Positions 34,801-44,157 of a DNA stretch of 64,000 bases are shown one piece after another. The stretch's first letter is position 1. Every line of letters starts with the position of its first letter. A program made the translations under genes and the position numbers. Below the pieces are notes generated by a model. The model ran no database searches. It saw only the letters and a list, made by a program, of their open reading frames with translations, and was not told the origin of the DNA. The DNA is from [Pasteurella] aerogenes (GTDB taxonomy: Bacteria > Pseudomonadota > Gammaproteobacteria > Enterobacterales > Pasteurellaceae): assembly GCA_900637275.1 (NCBI GenBank), contig LR134362.1:496001-560000 (forward strand), read 5' to 3'.

Positions 34801-34830
34801 AAAAGTGCGGTTAATTCCGCACTTATTTTT
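34801..34830. terminator. Uptake-signal hairpin between mltB and radA
   Basis: AAAAGTGCGG (34801-34810) pairs with CCGCACTTATTTTT (34817-34830), 6-nt loop, T-rich tail on the plus strand. It overlaps the final codon of radA, which converges on it. Confidence 0.72.
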
Positions 34831-36205
34831 ACCAATTATCTAAAATGGCTAGCGCATCGGCGAGTTTTTTAACGGTAAAAACTTGCATATTTTCCACCGC
34901 ACTTTTCGGCTTGTTGGCAAACGGTACAATCGCGCGTTTAAACCCGTGTTTTGCTGCTTCGCTAATGCGTTCCTGACCGCTTGGCACCGGGCGAATTTCT
35001 CCCGCCAAACCTACTTCGCCGAAAACTACCAAATCGCGTGGCAACGGGCGATTGCGGAAACTGGAAATTAGCGCCAATAATAACGCCAAATCCGCACCGG
35101 TTTCACCGACTTTAACGCCGCCCACTACGTTGACAAACACATCTTGATCCGCCATTTGTAAGCCACCATGGCGATGCAATACCGCCAATAATAACGCCAA
35201 GCGGTTTTGTTCCAACCCGACCGCCACCCGTCTTGGATTGGCGAGCATGGAATGATCAACTAATGCTTGAATTTCAACCAATAGCGGGCGTGTACCTTCC
35301 CATAATACCATTACTGAACTGCCGGACGTTTCTTCTTCGCCGCGGCTTAAAAAAATCGCTGACGGATTTTTTACTTCACGTAACCCTTGCTCCGTCATGG
35401 CGAAAACGCCGAGTTCGTTGACTGCTCCAAAACGATTTTTATGGCTGCGCAAGGTACGATAACGGGAATCTGCTTCGCCTTCCAATAATAGGGAGGCATC
35501 AATAGCGTGTTCCAGCACTTTCGGTCCAGCAAGGGTTCCATCTTTGGTCACATGACCGACCATCACTATCGCTACATGGCGAGTTTTCGCATAACGGGTT
35601 AAAAATGCAGCACATTCACGTACTTGTGCCACGCTGCCGGGTGAGGATTGAATATCCGCAAGGTGCATCACTTGGATTGAGTCAATCACGATAATTTGCG
35701 GTTTTAATTGATCGGCTAAGGCGCAAATTTGTTCAACGGAGGTTTCTGATAAAACTTGTAATCGATCCGTTGGCAAATTTAAGCGATTAGCTCGCATGGC
35801 AACTTGTTGCAATGATTCTTCGCCGGTGACATAAAGTGTGGTCGAATGTTGTGCCAATCCGCACATCACTTGCAGCAACAAGGTACTTTTCCCCGCGCCG
35901 GGATGACCGCCGATTAAAATGGCGCTGCCAGGTACGATCCCGCCACCGAGAACGCGATCCAATTCGTTAAATCCACTGCTGAAACGCGGCAATTCTTGTA
36001 GGCTGATTTCTGATAAACGCTGAATTTTGGCGTGGGTTTCACCGGCGTATCCGCTGAATCTGTCATTTTTAGTTTTTGTCGCAGAAACTAACCGCACTTC
36101 GCTGATGGTATTCCAGGCTTTGCAAGCAGAACATTGTCCTTGCCAACGTGCAAATTCTGCGCCGCAGTCGCTACATACATAAGCGGTTTTCGGAGATTTT
36201 GCCAT
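34829..36205 (-). CDS. radA: DNA repair protein RadA
   Basis: RecA-like helicase that helps branch migration in recombination repair and, in naturally competent bacteria, transformation. The 458 residues have an N-terminal four-cysteine zinc finger (VCSDCGAEFARWQGQCSAC), Walker A GGHPGAGKSTLL, the RadA-specific SHKNRFGAVNELGVF motif and a C-terminal Lon-like domain (GEVGLAGEIRPV). The ATG is one base after the ygiF stop, so the genes form a unit. Family length is normal. Confidence 0.97.
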   Translation of the reverse strand: MAKSPKTAYVCSDCGAEFARWQGQCSACKAWNTISEVRLVSATKTKNDRFSGYAGETHAKIQRLSEISLQELPRFSSGFNELDRVLGGGIVPGSAILIGGHPGAGKSTLLLQVMCGLAQHSTTLYVTGEESLQQVAMRANRLNLPTDRLQVLSETSVEQICALADQLKPQIIVIDSIQVMHLADIQSSPGSVAQVRECAAFLTRYAKTRHVAIVMVGHVTKDGTLAGPKVLEHAIDASLLLEGEADSRYRTLRSHKNRFGAVNELGVFAMTEQGLREVKNPSAIFLSRGEEETSGSSVMVLWEGTRPLLVEIQALVDHSMLANPRRVAVGLEQNRLALLLAVLHRHGGLQMADQDVFVNVVGGVKVGETGADLALLLALISSFRNRPLPRDLVVFGEVGLAGEIRPVPSGQERISEAAKHGFKRAIVPFANKPKSAVENMQVFTVKKLADALAILDNW

Positions 36206-36206
36206 T

Positions 36207-37268
36207 TTATTTCACCGTTAATAATAAAAAGTTGAGCATCCGTTTTACATATCGTCCGCTTTGGAGCAATGAAATCAGGCAGTTCATTGCGCGTAAATTA
36301 TCTTTGCTTTCGCTGTGTAGACGGATAATTTCTTTGATTTCATCGAGCAAGCGTACATTACTTTCCAATAATTCGGTTAAACGTTGTTCATCAAATCGGA
36401 TTGGCGTCTGTTCTGCTTGTTCGGCAGCACATTGTTCTAACAGTTTGGCATTTTCGCTGTAGAAATAATACAGATTAAAAAAGGCGCCAATCCGTTCTAC
36501 GCTGCGGATAAAATCTTGAGCAAAATAGTCTGCGCCGAGATCGACGGTTTCTTCGATCATCTCTTGTTCCAACTTGATAAGTGCGGTCAATTTTTGCGTA
36601 GAATTGACTGCACTTTTTGCAAAATCCAAAAATTCACGCCATTTGGTTAACCAATTTTGCGGCGTGATAGATTGATTTAGCGCCAGTTGATAGCCTCGTT
36701 GTGCTTTACTGCGTTGACTTAAGCGGGCATCACAAGCAAAGCTAAGTTCATTAACGAAATACAATAAATCAGCGATATTTCCTTGTTTTAATTCAAATTC
36801 GACTTCGCAAATCGGCGCGGTTTTGTTTTGTGCGATGATTTCCCCTTGATCTAATGCCACTTCAATTTGCGTACCGTTGCCACATTCGATAAGCCAAGAT
36901 TGGCGCTGAAAATCCGTGGAAAATAGCGCGGTAAGTGATAAGGATTGCACATTTTCTAGCGGATAAACTTGCGCTAATTGGTTTAAATCAGGATGGGCAT
37001 CGTTAAGTGGAACATTATATTCCGGGCGAATGTGTAACCCGCTTTGTACTGTTCCGTTGGTTTTTAGTGTTAAGGTAAAGGTATTATCTTGCTGGCGCAC
37101 CCGCAATCCCATTTTATTTTTGGCAAAGAATTGATCCGGCGTATCGTAGTAACAATTGCTTAAAAAGACGTTTTTTTGCGTTAAAATCGTGAAATTGCTG
37201 ATTTCTTGGCTCAAAAATTGGGCGAATTGGGGCGAGGCGATTAATTTTAGTTCAATTTCGTTTTCCAT
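36207..37268 (-). CDS. ygiF: CYTH-CHAD protein, inorganic triphosphatase (YgiF-like)
   Basis: A 353-residue protein with an N-terminal CYTH domain (MENEIELKL with the ExExK motif, CYYDTPDQFF, LRVRQQDNTFTLTLKT) and a C-terminal helical CHAD-like region. E. coli YgiF hydrolyses inorganic triphosphate; CHAD domains bind polyphosphate. Read here on the basis of the family. It is shorter than E. coli YgiF (433), so the CHAD part seems reduced. It is upstream of radA with one base between, and divergent from the DUF47-pit pair. Confidence 0.8.
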   Translation of the reverse strand: MENEIELKLIASPQFAQFLSQEISNFTILTQKNVFLSNCYYDTPDQFFAKNKMGLRVRQQDNTFTLTLKTNGTVQSGLHIRPEYNVPLNDAHPDLNQLAQVYPLENVQSLSLTALFSTDFQRQSWLIECGNGTQIEVALDQGEIIAQNKTAPICEVEFELKQGNIADLLYFVNELSFACDARLSQRSKAQRGYQLALNQSITPQNWLTKWREFLDFAKSAVNSTQKLTALIKLEQEMIEETVDLGADYFAQDFIRSVERIGAFFNLYYFYSENAKLLEQCAAEQAEQTPIRFDEQRLTELLESNVRLLDEIKEIIRLHSESKDNLRAMNCLISLLQSGRYVKRMLNFLLLTVK

Positions 37269-37439
37269 ATAAATTCCTTTTATATCAATTGGTTATTCTA
37301 TAAATAAGCAATTAATATGTAAATGACTCTTGATATTATCCAATAAATATGGAGATTTTTCGATTAAAATCGTGAATTTTTGCCTTATATCATGTAATAT
37401 GCGCCTGAAATTAATATCAACCCTTTAAGGAGTTATTTT

Positions 37440-38120
37440 ATGGCAATGAATAATATTCTTGGATTATTTGCCCATTCGCCTTTAAAACCATTACAAAAAC
37501 ATTCAGATAAAGTGACGGAATGTTGCAGTTTGTTGGTACCGTTTTTTGAAAGTACATTTAATAACGATTGGGATCAAGCGTTGCAAGTACGTCAGCAAAT
37601 TTCTGAGGTAGAACGTCAAGCGGATTCGTTAAAACGTGAAATTCGCTTAAAATTGCCGCGCGGTTTGTTTATGCCGATTGATCGTACGGATTTATTGGAA
37701 TTGGTGACACAACAAGACAAACTTGCCAATTACGCTAAAGATATTGCCGGTCGTATGGTGGGCAGACAATTTACCTTTCCGATGGAAATGCGCGAAGAAT
37801 TTATGAAATATGTTTGTCGTAGCTTAGATGCGACTGTGCAGGCACATTTGGTGATTGATGAAATGGATAAATTGTTGGAAACCGGCTTTAAAGGTCGCGA
37901 ATTAACCTTTGTTAATACCATGATTAATGAATTAGATGCGATCGAAGATGATACGGATCAAATGCAAATTAAATTGCGTATGATGTTGCGTAACATGGAA
38001 GAGCGTTTTAATCCGATTGATGTAATGTTTTTATATAAAACCCTTGAGTGGATTGGAGTATTAGCGGATCAAGCACAACGTGTTGGTTCAAGAATTGAGC
38101 TGATGTTAGCTCGTTCGTAG
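37440..38120 (+). CDS. DUF47/PhoU-like accessory protein of Pit
   Basis: A 226-residue all-helical protein of the DUF47 (TIGR00153) family, related to PhoU, starting MAMNNILGLFAHSPLKPLQKH. The family's acidic patches for metal clusters appear in DELLEL-type and DAIEDDTDQMQIKLR segments. It lies 49 nt before the pit permease and is taken as its regulator or chaperone, as pairs of this kind are common. TAAGGAGTTATTTT precedes the ATG. No PHO box was found in its 171-nt upstream gap. Confidence 0.87.
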   Translation: MAMNNILGLFAHSPLKPLQKHSDKVTECCSLLVPFFESTFNNDWDQALQVRQQISEVERQADSLKREIRLKLPRGLFMPIDRTDLLELVTQQDKLANYAKDIAGRMVGRQFTFPMEMREEFMKYVCRSLDATVQAHLVIDEMDKLLETGFKGRELTFVNTMINELDAIEDDTDQMQIKLRMMLRNMEERFNPIDVMFLYKTLEWIGVLADQAQRVGSRIELMLARS

Positions 38121-38169
38121 TTTTGTCGCATAACGATAAAAATTCTACTTTTTAGTAAGGTAAATAACA

Positions 38170-39432
38170 ATGGAATTACTAAATGAATATGGCACATTAT
38201 TTGTCATCGTAACAGCCATTTTTGGCTTATTGATGGCCTTTGGTATTGGAGCAAATGACGTTTCTAACGCAATGGGAACTTCCGTCGGTTCCGGGACAAT
38301 TACTGCTAAACAAGCTATTTTGGCGGCAATGGTGTTTGAATTTGCTGGGGCTTATTTAGCCGGTGGTGAAGTGACTGAAACCATCAAAAGCGGGATTATC
38401 AACCCGATGGAATTTGTCGATACACCGGATATTTTGGTGTTAGGTATGATGAGTGCCTTGCTTTCTGCTGGGGTTTGGCTTTTAATCGCCTCTTTTATGG
38501 GCTGGCCGGTTTCCACGACGCACTCCATTATCGGTGCCATTATTGGTTTTGCTTGTGTTACCGTCGGTCCGCACGCGGTGGAATGGGGCAGTATCAAAAA
38601 TATCGTCGGTAGCTGGTTTATTACGCCGGTAGTCTCTGGTGTGGTGGCATATATTATTTTTACCAGTACGCAAAAATTTATTTTTGACACTGAAACACCG
38701 ATGGAAAATGCAAAAAAATTCGGTCCTTATTATATGGGGTTAACGACTTTTATTTTAACTATTGTGACAATCACTAAAGGGTTAAAACACGTAGGATTGC
38801 ATCTTTCCAGCATGGAAACCTTTTTAACTTCGGCATTCATTTCTATCTCTAGTATTATTTTCTGCTATTTCTATTTTCGCAGTGAATCCTTTAAAAATCG
38901 CGTACAAGGTGGGACTTTCGGCGGTGTGGAAAAAGTATTCAGTATCTTAATGCTGTTAACTGCTTGTTCAATGGCATTTGCACATGGTTCAAACGACGTT
39001 GCCAATGCGATCGGGCCTTTATCTGCGGTTGTTTCTATCGTTGAAAATGGCGGTCAAATTGCGACTAAAACATCTTTGGCATGGTGGATTTTACCGCTAG
39101 GCGCGACTGGTATTGTGATTGGTTTGGCTGTAATGGGGTATAAAGTGATGGGAACCATTGGTTCCGGTATTACCGATTTAACCCCAAGTCGCGGTTTCTC
39201 GGCGGAATTTGCTACTGCGATTACGGTGGTGATTGCATCCGGCACTGGCTTGCCGATTTCAACAACTCAAACCTTAGTAGGTGCGGTTCTCGGCGTTGGT
39301 TTTGCTCGCGGTATTGCGGCGTTAAATCTTAGCGTTATTCGCAATATTTTTGCATCTTGGGTCGTGACTTTACCGGCAGGTGCATTTTTTGCCATCATTA
39401 TTTTCTATATTTTAGAGTGCATCTTTTATTAG
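38170..39432 (+). CDS. pit: Inorganic phosphate transporter, Pit family
   Basis: A 420-residue permease with about ten membrane helices and the two PiT signature repeats: GANDVSNAMGTSVGSG in the first half and GSNDVANAIGPLSAV in the second, with the matching GWPVSTTHSI and GLPISTTQTLVGAV motifs. It probably imports metal-phosphate complexes with protons. GGTAAATAACA precedes the ATG. The upstream partner is a DUF47 protein, and a USS hairpin terminator follows. Confidence 0.92.
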   Translation: MELLNEYGTLFVIVTAIFGLLMAFGIGANDVSNAMGTSVGSGTITAKQAILAAMVFEFAGAYLAGGEVTETIKSGIINPMEFVDTPDILVLGMMSALLSAGVWLLIASFMGWPVSTTHSIIGAIIGFACVTVGPHAVEWGSIKNIVGSWFITPVVSGVVAYIIFTSTQKFIFDTETPMENAKKFGPYYMGLTTFILTIVTITKGLKHVGLHLSSMETFLTSAFISISSIIFCYFYFRSESFKNRVQGGTFGGVEKVFSILMLLTACSMAFAHGSNDVANAIGPLSAVVSIVENGGQIATKTSLAWWILPLGATGIVIGLAVMGYKVMGTIGSGITDLTPSRGFSAEFATAITVVIASGTGLPISTTQTLVGAVLGVGFARGIAALNLSVIRNIFASWVVTLPAGAFFAIIIFYILECIFY

Positions 39433-39456
39433 AATTTAACTTGATTTTGTTTATCT

Positions 39457-39490
39457 AAAAAAGTGCGGTACAATTTACCGCACTTTTTTT
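39457..39490 (+). terminator. Uptake-signal hairpin terminator after pit
   Basis: AAAAAAGTGCGGTA (39457-39470) pairs with TACCGCACTTTTTTT (39476-39490) across a 5-nt loop, with a T run. It is a perfect inverted pair of uptake signals. Confidence 0.87.
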
Positions 39491-39519
39491 ATTTTTATTA
39501 TTTGTTTAGGATAGGTTGT

Positions 39520-40131
39520 ATGCAAAAAACCACTAAAATTCTACTTTCTTCCCTGATTTTGGGGTTATCTGTTCACATGGCGCAAGCGGAAACTAAATAT
39601 GTTTCGGAAAATTTAAATACCTTTTTGCGTAAAGGTGCCGGTGATCAATTCAAAATTGCCGGCGCTATTCAAGCTGGTGAGGCAGTAACTGTCTTAGAGC
39701 GTAAAGATAAATATACGCTTATTCGTGATAGCCGCAATCGGGAAGCCTGGATTTTAACCAATGAGTTAAGCAATACACCAAGTAGTAAAGAAGAAAATCC
39801 TAAACTCAGAGCGCAAATTGAAGAATTAAGCCTTAAACTTAATCGTATTGATGCCGATTGGCAGCAGCGCACCAATGAAATGCAACGTCGTACCAAACAA
39901 GCGGAAGAACAAAGCAGCCAATTATTAGAACAAAATTCACAGTTAAAACGTGAATTAGAAATTACGAAAAACAAAAATCGCGATTTGGAAGCTATGCTAG
40001 ATGCGGGGAAACGCGAAATTGCGATTCAATGGTTTATTTATGGTGGATCTGTATTGGGCGTTGGGTTATTACTCGGCTTAATTATTCCGTTGATTTTACC
40101 GAAACGTCGCAAACGTGACGGTTGGGCATAA
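39520..40131 (+). CDS. ygiM: SH3-domain membrane protein YgiM
   Basis: A 203-residue protein: signal peptide (about 1-24, ending AQA), a bacterial SH3 domain (NLNTFLRKGAGDQFKIAGAI and AWILTNEL), a charged coiled coil (about 105-170) and a C-terminal membrane helix ending in a basic tail (KRRKRDGWA), the TIGR04211 layout. The start at 39520 is chosen because the frame further upstream covers the pit terminator. Its partner cca follows after 5 nt, as in E. coli. Function is unknown; binding to cell wall is plausible. Confidence 0.82.
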   Translation: MQKTTKILLSSLILGLSVHMAQAETKYVSENLNTFLRKGAGDQFKIAGAIQAGEAVTVLERKDKYTLIRDSRNREAWILTNELSNTPSSKEENPKLRAQIEELSLKLNRIDADWQQRTNEMQRRTKQAEEQSSQLLEQNSQLKRELEITKNKNRDLEAMLDAGKREIAIQWFIYGGSVLGVGLLLGLIIPLILPKRRKRDGWA

Positions 40132-40136
40132 GCCTT

Positions 40137-41402
40137 ATGAAAATCTACCTTGTCGGCGGAGCAGTGCGCGATCAATTATTACAACGCCCGGTGCAAGATC
40201 GGGATTGGGTAGTTGTTGGGGCAACGCCTGAAATGTTGCTCGCTCAGGGTTATCAGCAAGTCGGCAAGGATTTTCCGGTTTTTTTGCATCCACAGAGCAA
40301 AGAAGAATATGCCTTAGCGCGTACCGAACGTAAATCGGGGGTGGGTTATGGCGGTTTTATCTGTGATTTTTCGCCGGATATTTCTTTGCAACAAGATTTA
40401 ATTCGACGCGATTTGACGATTAACGCTCTCGCGCAAGATGAAGATGGGAAAATTTATGATTTTTTCCATGGTGTGGAAGATTTAAAACAGGGGATGTTGC
40501 GCCATGTTTCGCCGGCGTTTGCCGAAGATCCGCTGCGGGTGTTACGTGTGGCACGTTTTGCGGCGCGTTACCATGCTTTAGGATTTTCCGTTGCTGAAGA
40601 AACGTTGCACCTTATGCAACAAATCACTGACGCAGGCGAATTAGAGCATCTGACTGCCGAGCGGGTGTGGTTGGAAACGGAAAAAGCTTTATTAGAACCC
40701 AACCCAGAAATTTATTTTGAGGTACTGCATCAAATCGGTGCATTAGCGGTACTTTTTCCTGAAATAGACGCCTTATATGGCGTTCCTAATCCGATTAAAT
40801 ATCATCCGGAAGTGGATAGTTTTGTGCATACCATGTTAGTTTTGCAACAAGCGACATTACTAAGCCATACTTTTTCTGCTGCTCAACAAAGTGCGGTGCG
40901 TTTTGCGGCGATTTGTCATGATCTTGGCAAGGCATTGAGTCCGAAAGACAATTTGCCTCATCATTATGGGCATGAAAAAGCCGGTCTCAAACCAACACGT
41001 ACTCTTTGTCAACGTTTAAAAGTGCCACAGGCAATACAAGAGCTGGCGTTACTTTGCTGCGAATTTCATACGCACGTGCATAAAGCCTTTGAATTACAAG
41101 CAAAAACCGTCGTAAACTTGTTTAACCAACTGGATGTATGGCGAAAGCCGCAACGTTTTGAGCAGCTGTTGGTGGTTTGTGTGGCAGATTCGCGCGGGCG
41201 GACGGGGTTTGAACAAGTGGCTTATCCGCAGCGAGCATTTTTATGGCAATTGTATCAATATGCCTTGCAAGTTGATGTCCAACAAGTGATCGCCGATGGT
41301 TTTAGCAAGCAAGGAATTCGTGATGAACTTAACCGGCGTCGGATTTTAGCGGTGGCGCAAAAACGTGAAGAAATCTTACCGCACTTTACTAATGATGTTT
41401 AA
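40137..41402 (+). CDS. cca: Multifunctional CCA-adding enzyme
   Basis: Adds or repairs the CCA end of tRNAs. The 421 residues begin MKIYLVGGAVRDQLL, the class II nucleotidyltransferase motif, with a DRDWVVVG metal Asp pair. The EEYALARTERK stretch and RRDLTINALAQ follow. The C-terminal HD domain (AAICHDLGKAL, HETK-like HEKAG) provides phosphatase and phosphodiesterase activity as in E. coli. The start at 40137 is favoured over an in-frame ATG at 40122 that would overlap ygiM and lacks the family start. Confidence 0.96.
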   Translation: MKIYLVGGAVRDQLLQRPVQDRDWVVVGATPEMLLAQGYQQVGKDFPVFLHPQSKEEYALARTERKSGVGYGGFICDFSPDISLQQDLIRRDLTINALAQDEDGKIYDFFHGVEDLKQGMLRHVSPAFAEDPLRVLRVARFAARYHALGFSVAEETLHLMQQITDAGELEHLTAERVWLETEKALLEPNPEIYFEVLHQIGALAVLFPEIDALYGVPNPIKYHPEVDSFVHTMLVLQQATLLSHTFSAAQQSAVRFAAICHDLGKALSPKDNLPHHYGHEKAGLKPTRTLCQRLKVPQAIQELALLCCEFHTHVHKAFELQAKTVVNLFNQLDVWRKPQRFEQLLVVCVADSRGRTGFEQVAYPQRAFLWQLYQYALQVDVQQVIADGFSKQGIRDELNRRRILAVAQKREEILPHFTNDV

Positions 41403-41442
41403 CCACGTAAAATACGCACAATTTTTTTGATTAAGTGACCTT

Positions 41443-42072
41443 ATGAAATCCTTAAAATTTTTTTTCATCTTAATGCCGGCGCTGTTTTTAGCTGGATGTC
41501 AAACACTGGATATTGCTGACAATCGTCCGACAAATGTGACTCATATTGAGAAAACGGATGCTCAATGGCAACAACATTTGCAACAACTCAAACAAATTAA
41601 ATCCTATAATAGCGCCGGTCAATTAGGCTATATATCTAGCAAAGAACGTTTTTCCGCCCGCTTTGATTGGCAATATCGCAATGCGCAATCTTATACCTTG
41701 TTGTTATCCTCTACGATCACATCTTCTACCTTAAAATTCGATATGAGTCCTTATGGATTAACAATTTCCGACAATAAGGGTAACCAACGTTCAGCGGCGG
41801 ATGCCAAGTTATTATTGCAAGAAATTATCGGGATGGATATTCCATTGGAACATTTTTCCACTTGGCTAAAAGGTCAACCAAATGAACAAGCTGATTACAA
41901 AGTTGGTAGCAATCATCTATTAGCCAGCTTTTCCTATCCGGTGGATGGAGCGAATTGGACTGCTGATTATTTAAATTATCAATCTGTTGGAAATCGCATG
42001 ATGCCACGGGATATTTTGTTGAAAAACAGCGATCAAACCTTAAAAATTCGTATTGATCATTGGGCATTTTGA
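41443..42072 (+). CDS. lolB: Outer-membrane lipoprotein LolB
   Basis: Receives lipoproteins from LolA and inserts them in the outer membrane. The 209-residue precursor has a lipobox LAGC (residues 16-19). IKSYNSAGQLGYISSKERFSARFDW (quoted in part) and the C-terminal NRMMPRDILLKN match the family. Its stop overlaps the ispE start (TGATG). In E. coli too lolB is next to ispE and prs. The ribosome site is weak. Confidence 0.92.
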   Translation: MKSLKFFFILMPALFLAGCQTLDIADNRPTNVTHIEKTDAQWQQHLQQLKQIKSYNSAGQLGYISSKERFSARFDWQYRNAQSYTLLLSSTITSSTLKFDMSPYGLTISDNKGNQRSAADAKLLLQEIIGMDIPLEHFSTWLKGQPNEQADYKVGSNHLLASFSYPVDGANWTADYLNYQSVGNRMMPRDILLKNSDQTLKIRIDHWAF

Positions 42073-42959
42073 TGAAAACTTACCAATTATCGACCGCACT
42101 TTCCCAATCCGTCATCGGGAGACGTTTTCCTAGTCCGGCAAAATTGAATTTATTTTTATATATTAACGGAAAACGGGCAGACGGTTATCACGAATTACAA
42201 ACCTTATTTCAATTTCTCGATTTTGGTGACTGGTTGGAAATTGACGTGCAAGATAGCGCTGAAATTCACTTGACGCCAGAAATTCCCGGTGTACCTTTAG
42301 AGCAGAATTTGATTTACCGTGCAGCGCGTTTATTGCAACAAGCGACCGGTTGTCGTCAAGGTGCGAAAATTCATTTAGATAAAATATTACCGATGGGCGC
42401 TGGATTAGGCGGCGGTTCATCCAATGCGGCAACGACGTTGGTGGCGCTCAATGCCTTATGGCAAACGGGACTTTCCGTACAGCAACTGGCTGATTTGGGT
42501 GTTCAGCTTGGGGCAGATGTGCCGATTTTTGTACATGGCAAAGCGGCATTTGCAGAAGGTGTTGGCGAAAAACTGACTTACTGCCAACCGTCGGAAAAAT
42601 GGTATTTGGTATTAAAAGCAGATGTCTCCATTTCTACCGCGGTGATTTTCCAAGATCCCGACTTACCGCGTAATACGCCAAAACGATCATTACAACAACT
42701 TTTAGAACAAAAATACGAAAACGATTGCCAAAAAGTTGTGCTAGATCATTATTCAGAGGTTGAAGAAACCTTACACTGGTTGTTAAAATATGCACCGGCG
42801 AGATTAACAGGAACAGGCGCTTGTGTGTTTGCTGAGTTCGAGGATGAACAATCAGCGCAAGCGGCATTTTGCAACAAACCGGATGCTTATTTCGGTTTTG
42901 TTGCCAAAGGGTTGAATATTTCTCCATTGTATTCTTATTTGGAGAAATTTTCTCGATAA
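42072..42959 (+). CDS. ispE: 4-diphosphocytidyl-2-C-methyl-D-erythritol kinase
   Basis: GHMP kinase of the MEP isoprenoid pathway. The 295 residues include FPSPAKLNLFLYINGKRADG with the substrate region, the ATP loop LPMGAGLGGGSSNAATTL near residues 105-122, and the late GTGACVFAEF motif. The ATG at 42072 overlaps the lolB stop; an in-frame ATG 12 nt earlier is possible but would lie inside lolB. Translation is coupled to lolB. Confidence 0.96.
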   Translation: MKTYQLSTALSQSVIGRRFPSPAKLNLFLYINGKRADGYHELQTLFQFLDFGDWLEIDVQDSAEIHLTPEIPGVPLEQNLIYRAARLLQQATGCRQGAKIHLDKILPMGAGLGGGSSNAATTLVALNALWQTGLSVQQLADLGVQLGADVPIFVHGKAAFAEGVGEKLTYCQPSEKWYLVLKADVSISTAVIFQDPDLPRNTPKRSLQQLLEQKYENDCQKVVLDHYSEVEETLHWLLKYAPARLTGTGACVFAEFEDEQSAQAAFCNKPDAYFGFVAKGLNISPLYSYLEKFSR

Positions 42960-43015
42960 ATCAATTAGCTATATGATATTTCTTACCATCTAAACTCCTT
43001 GAGGTTAAATTAACA

Positions 43016-43963
43016 ATGCCTGACATAAAACTTTTCGCGGGGAATGCCACACCTGAACTCGCAAAACGAATTTCCGAACGCTTATATATTTCACTTGGTG
43101 ATGCCACTGTGGGTCGTTTCAGCGATGGCGAAATCCAAGTGCAAATTAATGAAAATGTGCGTGGTGGAGATGTGTTTATTATTCAATCAACTTGCGCACC
43201 GACCAATGACAATTTAATGGAATTGATTGTGATGGTGGATGCATTGCGTCGTGCATCTGCTGGTCGTATTACTGCGGTTATTCCGTATTTCGGTTATGCG
43301 CGTCAAGATCGCCGCGTGCGTTCTGCTCGTGTACCAATTACAGCGAAAGTGGTTGCGGATTTCTTGTCCAGCGTCGGTGTGGACCGTGTATTAACTTGTG
43401 ATTTGCATGCCGAACAAATTCAAGGGTTCTTTGATGTTCCGGTTGATAATGTATTCGGTTCACCGGTATTAATTCATGATATTTTGAAGAAAACCGATTT
43501 GGTCAATCCAATCGTTGTTTCTCCGGATATCGGTGGGGTAGTGCGTGCGCGTGCGGTCGCTAAATTGTTAAATGATACCGACATGGCAATTATCGATAAA
43601 CGTCGCCCGAAAGCGAATGTGGCACAAGTGATGCATATTATTGGTGATGTTGCAGATCGTGATTGTATTTTGGTTGACGATATGATTGATACTGGTGGTA
43701 CTTTATGCAAAGCAGCCGAAGCGCTAAAAGAACGCGGTGCAAGACGCGTATTTGCTTATGCTACCCACGCGGTATTCTCCGGTTCGGCGGCGAAAAACTT
43801 AGCGAATGATGTGTTGGATGAAGTTGTAGTAACTGACACTATTCCGCTTTCTCCGGAAATTAAAGCATTAGGTAAAGTACGTGTATTAACGCTTTCCGGT
43901 ATGTTAGCAGAAGCGATTCGTCGTATTAGTAACGAAGAATCTATTTCTGCGATGTTCAATTAA
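43016..43963 (+). CDS. prs: Ribose-phosphate pyrophosphokinase
   Basis: Makes PRPP from ribose 5-phosphate and ATP, feeding purine, pyrimidine, histidine and NAD synthesis, including hisG and apt in this window. The 315 residues match the family. Motifs: FSDGEIQVQINENVRGGDVF, YFGYARQDRR, DLHAEQIQGFF, VSPDIGGVVRARAVAK, and the PRPP loop DCILVDDMIDTGGTL. GAGGTTAAATTAACA precedes the ATG. A perfect terminator follows. Confidence 0.98.
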   Translation: MPDIKLFAGNATPELAKRISERLYISLGDATVGRFSDGEIQVQINENVRGGDVFIIQSTCAPTNDNLMELIVMVDALRRASAGRITAVIPYFGYARQDRRVRSARVPITAKVVADFLSSVGVDRVLTCDLHAEQIQGFFDVPVDNVFGSPVLIHDILKKTDLVNPIVVSPDIGGVVRARAVAKLLNDTDMAIIDKRRPKANVAQVMHIIGDVADRDCILVDDMIDTGGTLCKAAEALKERGARRVFAYATHAVFSGSAAKNLANDVLDEVVVTDTIPLSPEIKALGKVRVLTLSGMLAEAIRRISNEESISAMFN

Positions 43964-43982
43964 GGTTTAAATATCATTTGAT

Positions 43983-44012
43983 AACGGGCGAAAATATTCG
44001 CCCGTTTTTTAT
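43983..44012 (+). terminator. Intrinsic terminator after prs
   Basis: AACGGGCGAA (43983-43992) and TTCGCCCGTT (43997-44006) form a perfect 10-bp stem with an AATA loop and six T. Confidence 0.9.
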
Positions 44013-44157
44013 ACCGCTTTTACCTTAATAGATTAACAGTATATTGATCGTATATAAAGTGAGGTGTTTTGACGTTTCAGCATTGTTACTTCATTTTGTT
44101 ATGGAAATAAAAACGTTAAAAATTTTGACCGCACTTTTAGATCATATACTTATTTAG

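Noticed and set aside
37269..37439. PHO box upstream of the DUF47-pit genes
   Set aside because: I looked for TGTCA pairs with 11-bp spacing in the 171-nt gap and found none.
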